From contig JAWOGN010000344.1 of assembly GCA_046496815.1 (NCBI GenBank), positions 1 through 6,874 on the forward strand: DNA of 6,874 nt. The letters are read 5' to 3'. The notes beneath the pieces were generated by a model that was not told the DNA's origin, made no database searches, and saw only the letters and a list, made by a program, of their open reading frames with translations. The stretch is from JAWOGN01 sp046496815. Its GTDB lineage: Bacteria; Desulfobacterota; DSM-4660; Desulfatiglandales; Desulfatiglandaceae. Both the position numbers and the translations under genes were made by a program. Within the stretch, counting starts at the first letter, position 1. Every line of letters starts with the position of its first letter. Positions 6,386-6,874 of the stretch are shown piece by piece.

Positions 6386-6432
6386 AGTCCCCCGGCTGGG
6401 CGATGAGGGGACAATAACGATTCAGGGGGACT
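6386..6432. repeat. Inverted repeat between converging genes
   Basis: AGTCCCCC (6386-6393) is a perfect reverse complement of GGGGGACT (6425-6432). A second, mutually exclusive partner lies inside: GTCCCC (6387-6392) with GGGGAC (6407-6412). The element lies between the end of the aldolase (6313) and the end of the thioesterase remnant (6435), where a bidirectional terminator would be expected, but T-runs are missing on both strands. Just upstream, GCCGGAT occurs twice (6352-6358, 6366-6372) and overlaps the palindrome GGATATATCC (6369-6378). Confidence 0.35.
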
Positions 6433-6434
6433 GT

Positions 6435-6761
6435 TCAGGCTTTGAGGTTCTGAGCCATGATGTCTCTCAAATCGGCAGGGATCCTGATCAGTTTGGAAGA
6501 AGTGTTTACGCAGGCGTGAACGGTGTATCCGTCGACCAGCAGTTCACGGTTTTCATCAACGATTTCATATTCGAACCGAACTCTGACCGCTCTTAAATCA
6601 CCGATTCTGGTTTTTACGGTGACAAGTGAGTCGTATCCGACGTTGGCGTGATACTTGGCATTGGCTTCCGTCACGACCAGGATAAACCCGTCCTGCTCGA
6701 AAGCAGCGTATGGGAAACCCATATCCCGCATGAGCTCGGCCCGGCCCACTTCGAAAAATGT
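6435..6761 (-). pseudogene. Acyl-CoA thioesterase (YbgC/FadM-like hotdog), N-terminus missing
   Basis: The C-terminal four-fifths of a 4HBT hotdog thioesterase. Similarity starts at TFFEVGRAELMRDMG, the central-helix motif, and runs through YHANVGYDSLVTVKTRIG, FEYEIVDENRELLVDGYTVHACV and a proper C-terminal RIPADLRD segment to TGA at 6435-6437. The family's usual first 20-25 residues, with the Y-x-x-x-D...H catalytic motif (xYxDTDxxGxVYH in YbgC), are absent. The reading frame meets TGA at 6780-6782, and upstream DNA encodes a different protein in another frame (CutA). The only start codon near the motif is GTG at 6749, which encodes the valine of FEVGR and has no ribosome site. A protein from that start would lack catalytic Asp and His, so I call it a 5'-truncated gene. 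A shortened protein with a new role is unlikely but possible. Confidence 0.75.
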
Positions 6762-6874
6762 GCGATAATTTCCGGTGTTTCATAAGAATGCAGTTTTTTA
6801 ACAGTGCTTATTATTTTTTTAACATTTGACTTGGGCGCCTTTATTATCATTATCCGTTCGTCCGCTCTTTCTAT
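6671..6874 (-). pseudogene. cutA: CutA-like divalent-cation tolerance protein, 3'-truncated and fused out of frame
   Basis: A minus-strand frame enters from the window edge with no in-frame stop until TGA at 6671-6673 (67 codons visible). The first 38 visible residues match the CutA1 core: ERADERIMIIKAPKSN (residues 2-17), a helix with VKKIISTVKKLHSYE, then TPEIIA (33-38), equivalent to the LKTT...HPYQTPELL region of E. coli CutA. Normal CutA continues with a short strand and a YLxW helix for about 20 residues. Here residues 39-67 are instead the thioesterase gene read in a wrong frame (HFSKWAGPSS...). CutA forms trimers whose C-terminal part contributes to packing, so the product is probably impaired. 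The CutA part has about 31% G+C in its last 100 bases against about 58% in the next 100 bases of thioesterase DNA. The start codon lies outside the window. The role of CutA is still debated (copper tolerance, signalling). Confidence 0.75.

Noticed and set aside
6598..6783. Minus-strand ORF starting MKHRKLSHIF across the cutA/thioesterase junction
   Set aside because: It is a third frame over the two recognisable gene remnants and has no protein similarity that I can see.
1..6874. tRNA, rRNA, CRISPR arrays, insertion sequences or phage genes
   Set aside because: No cloverleaf, regularly spaced repeats, transposase motifs or terminal inverted repeats were seen when reading both strands.

Overview
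The window looks like ordinary chromosome of a bacterium of moderate G+C content, with no phage, IS, CRISPR or RNA-gene signal. The protein types (a methionine aminopeptidase with a zinc-type SEC-C tail motif at its N-terminus, a PAT/AmpG-like major-facilitator transporter, a divergent NCS2 permease, an M29-like metalloenzyme, an FucA-like class II aldolase) resemble gene sets of anaerobic Desulfobacterota. That placement is inference, not something the sequence proves.

Layout. Positions 1-160 are the edge of a neighbouring region and hold no gene I can support. A minus-strand map gene (161-1111) diverges from a plus-strand unit made of a 32-codon ORF (1341-1439) that overlaps the start of a 510-residue PAT-family transporter (1432-2964). 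A 356-bp gap (2965-3320) with two G+C-rich hairpins follows. Next comes a plus-strand run: an NCS2-type permease (3321-4619), a 123-nt gap with a nested hairpin, an M29-like metallohydrolase/NicX-fold protein (4743-5708), and a class II aldolase (5726-6313) starting 17 nt after it. The right end is on the minus strand. It holds a hotdog thioesterase without its N-terminus (6435 to about 6761), joined out of frame to the 5' side of a cutA gene that has lost its C-terminus and enters from the window edge.

How the genes may work together. The permease, M29-like enzyme and aldolase lie in order on one strand and could form a small uptake-and-breakdown unit. The permease would import a nucleobase-like or other small cyclic compound, the metalloenzyme would open or hydrolyse it, and the aldolase would cleave or decarboxylate a downstream carbonyl compound. 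The chemistry is a hypothesis. The family assignments rest on visible motifs.

The two strongest unusual observations are the cutA/thioesterase breakpoint near 6761-6756, which coincides with a jump from about 31% to about 58% G+C, and the small cysteine-containing ORF with a good ribosome binding site that appears to couple translation of the AmpG-like transporter, which has none of its own.
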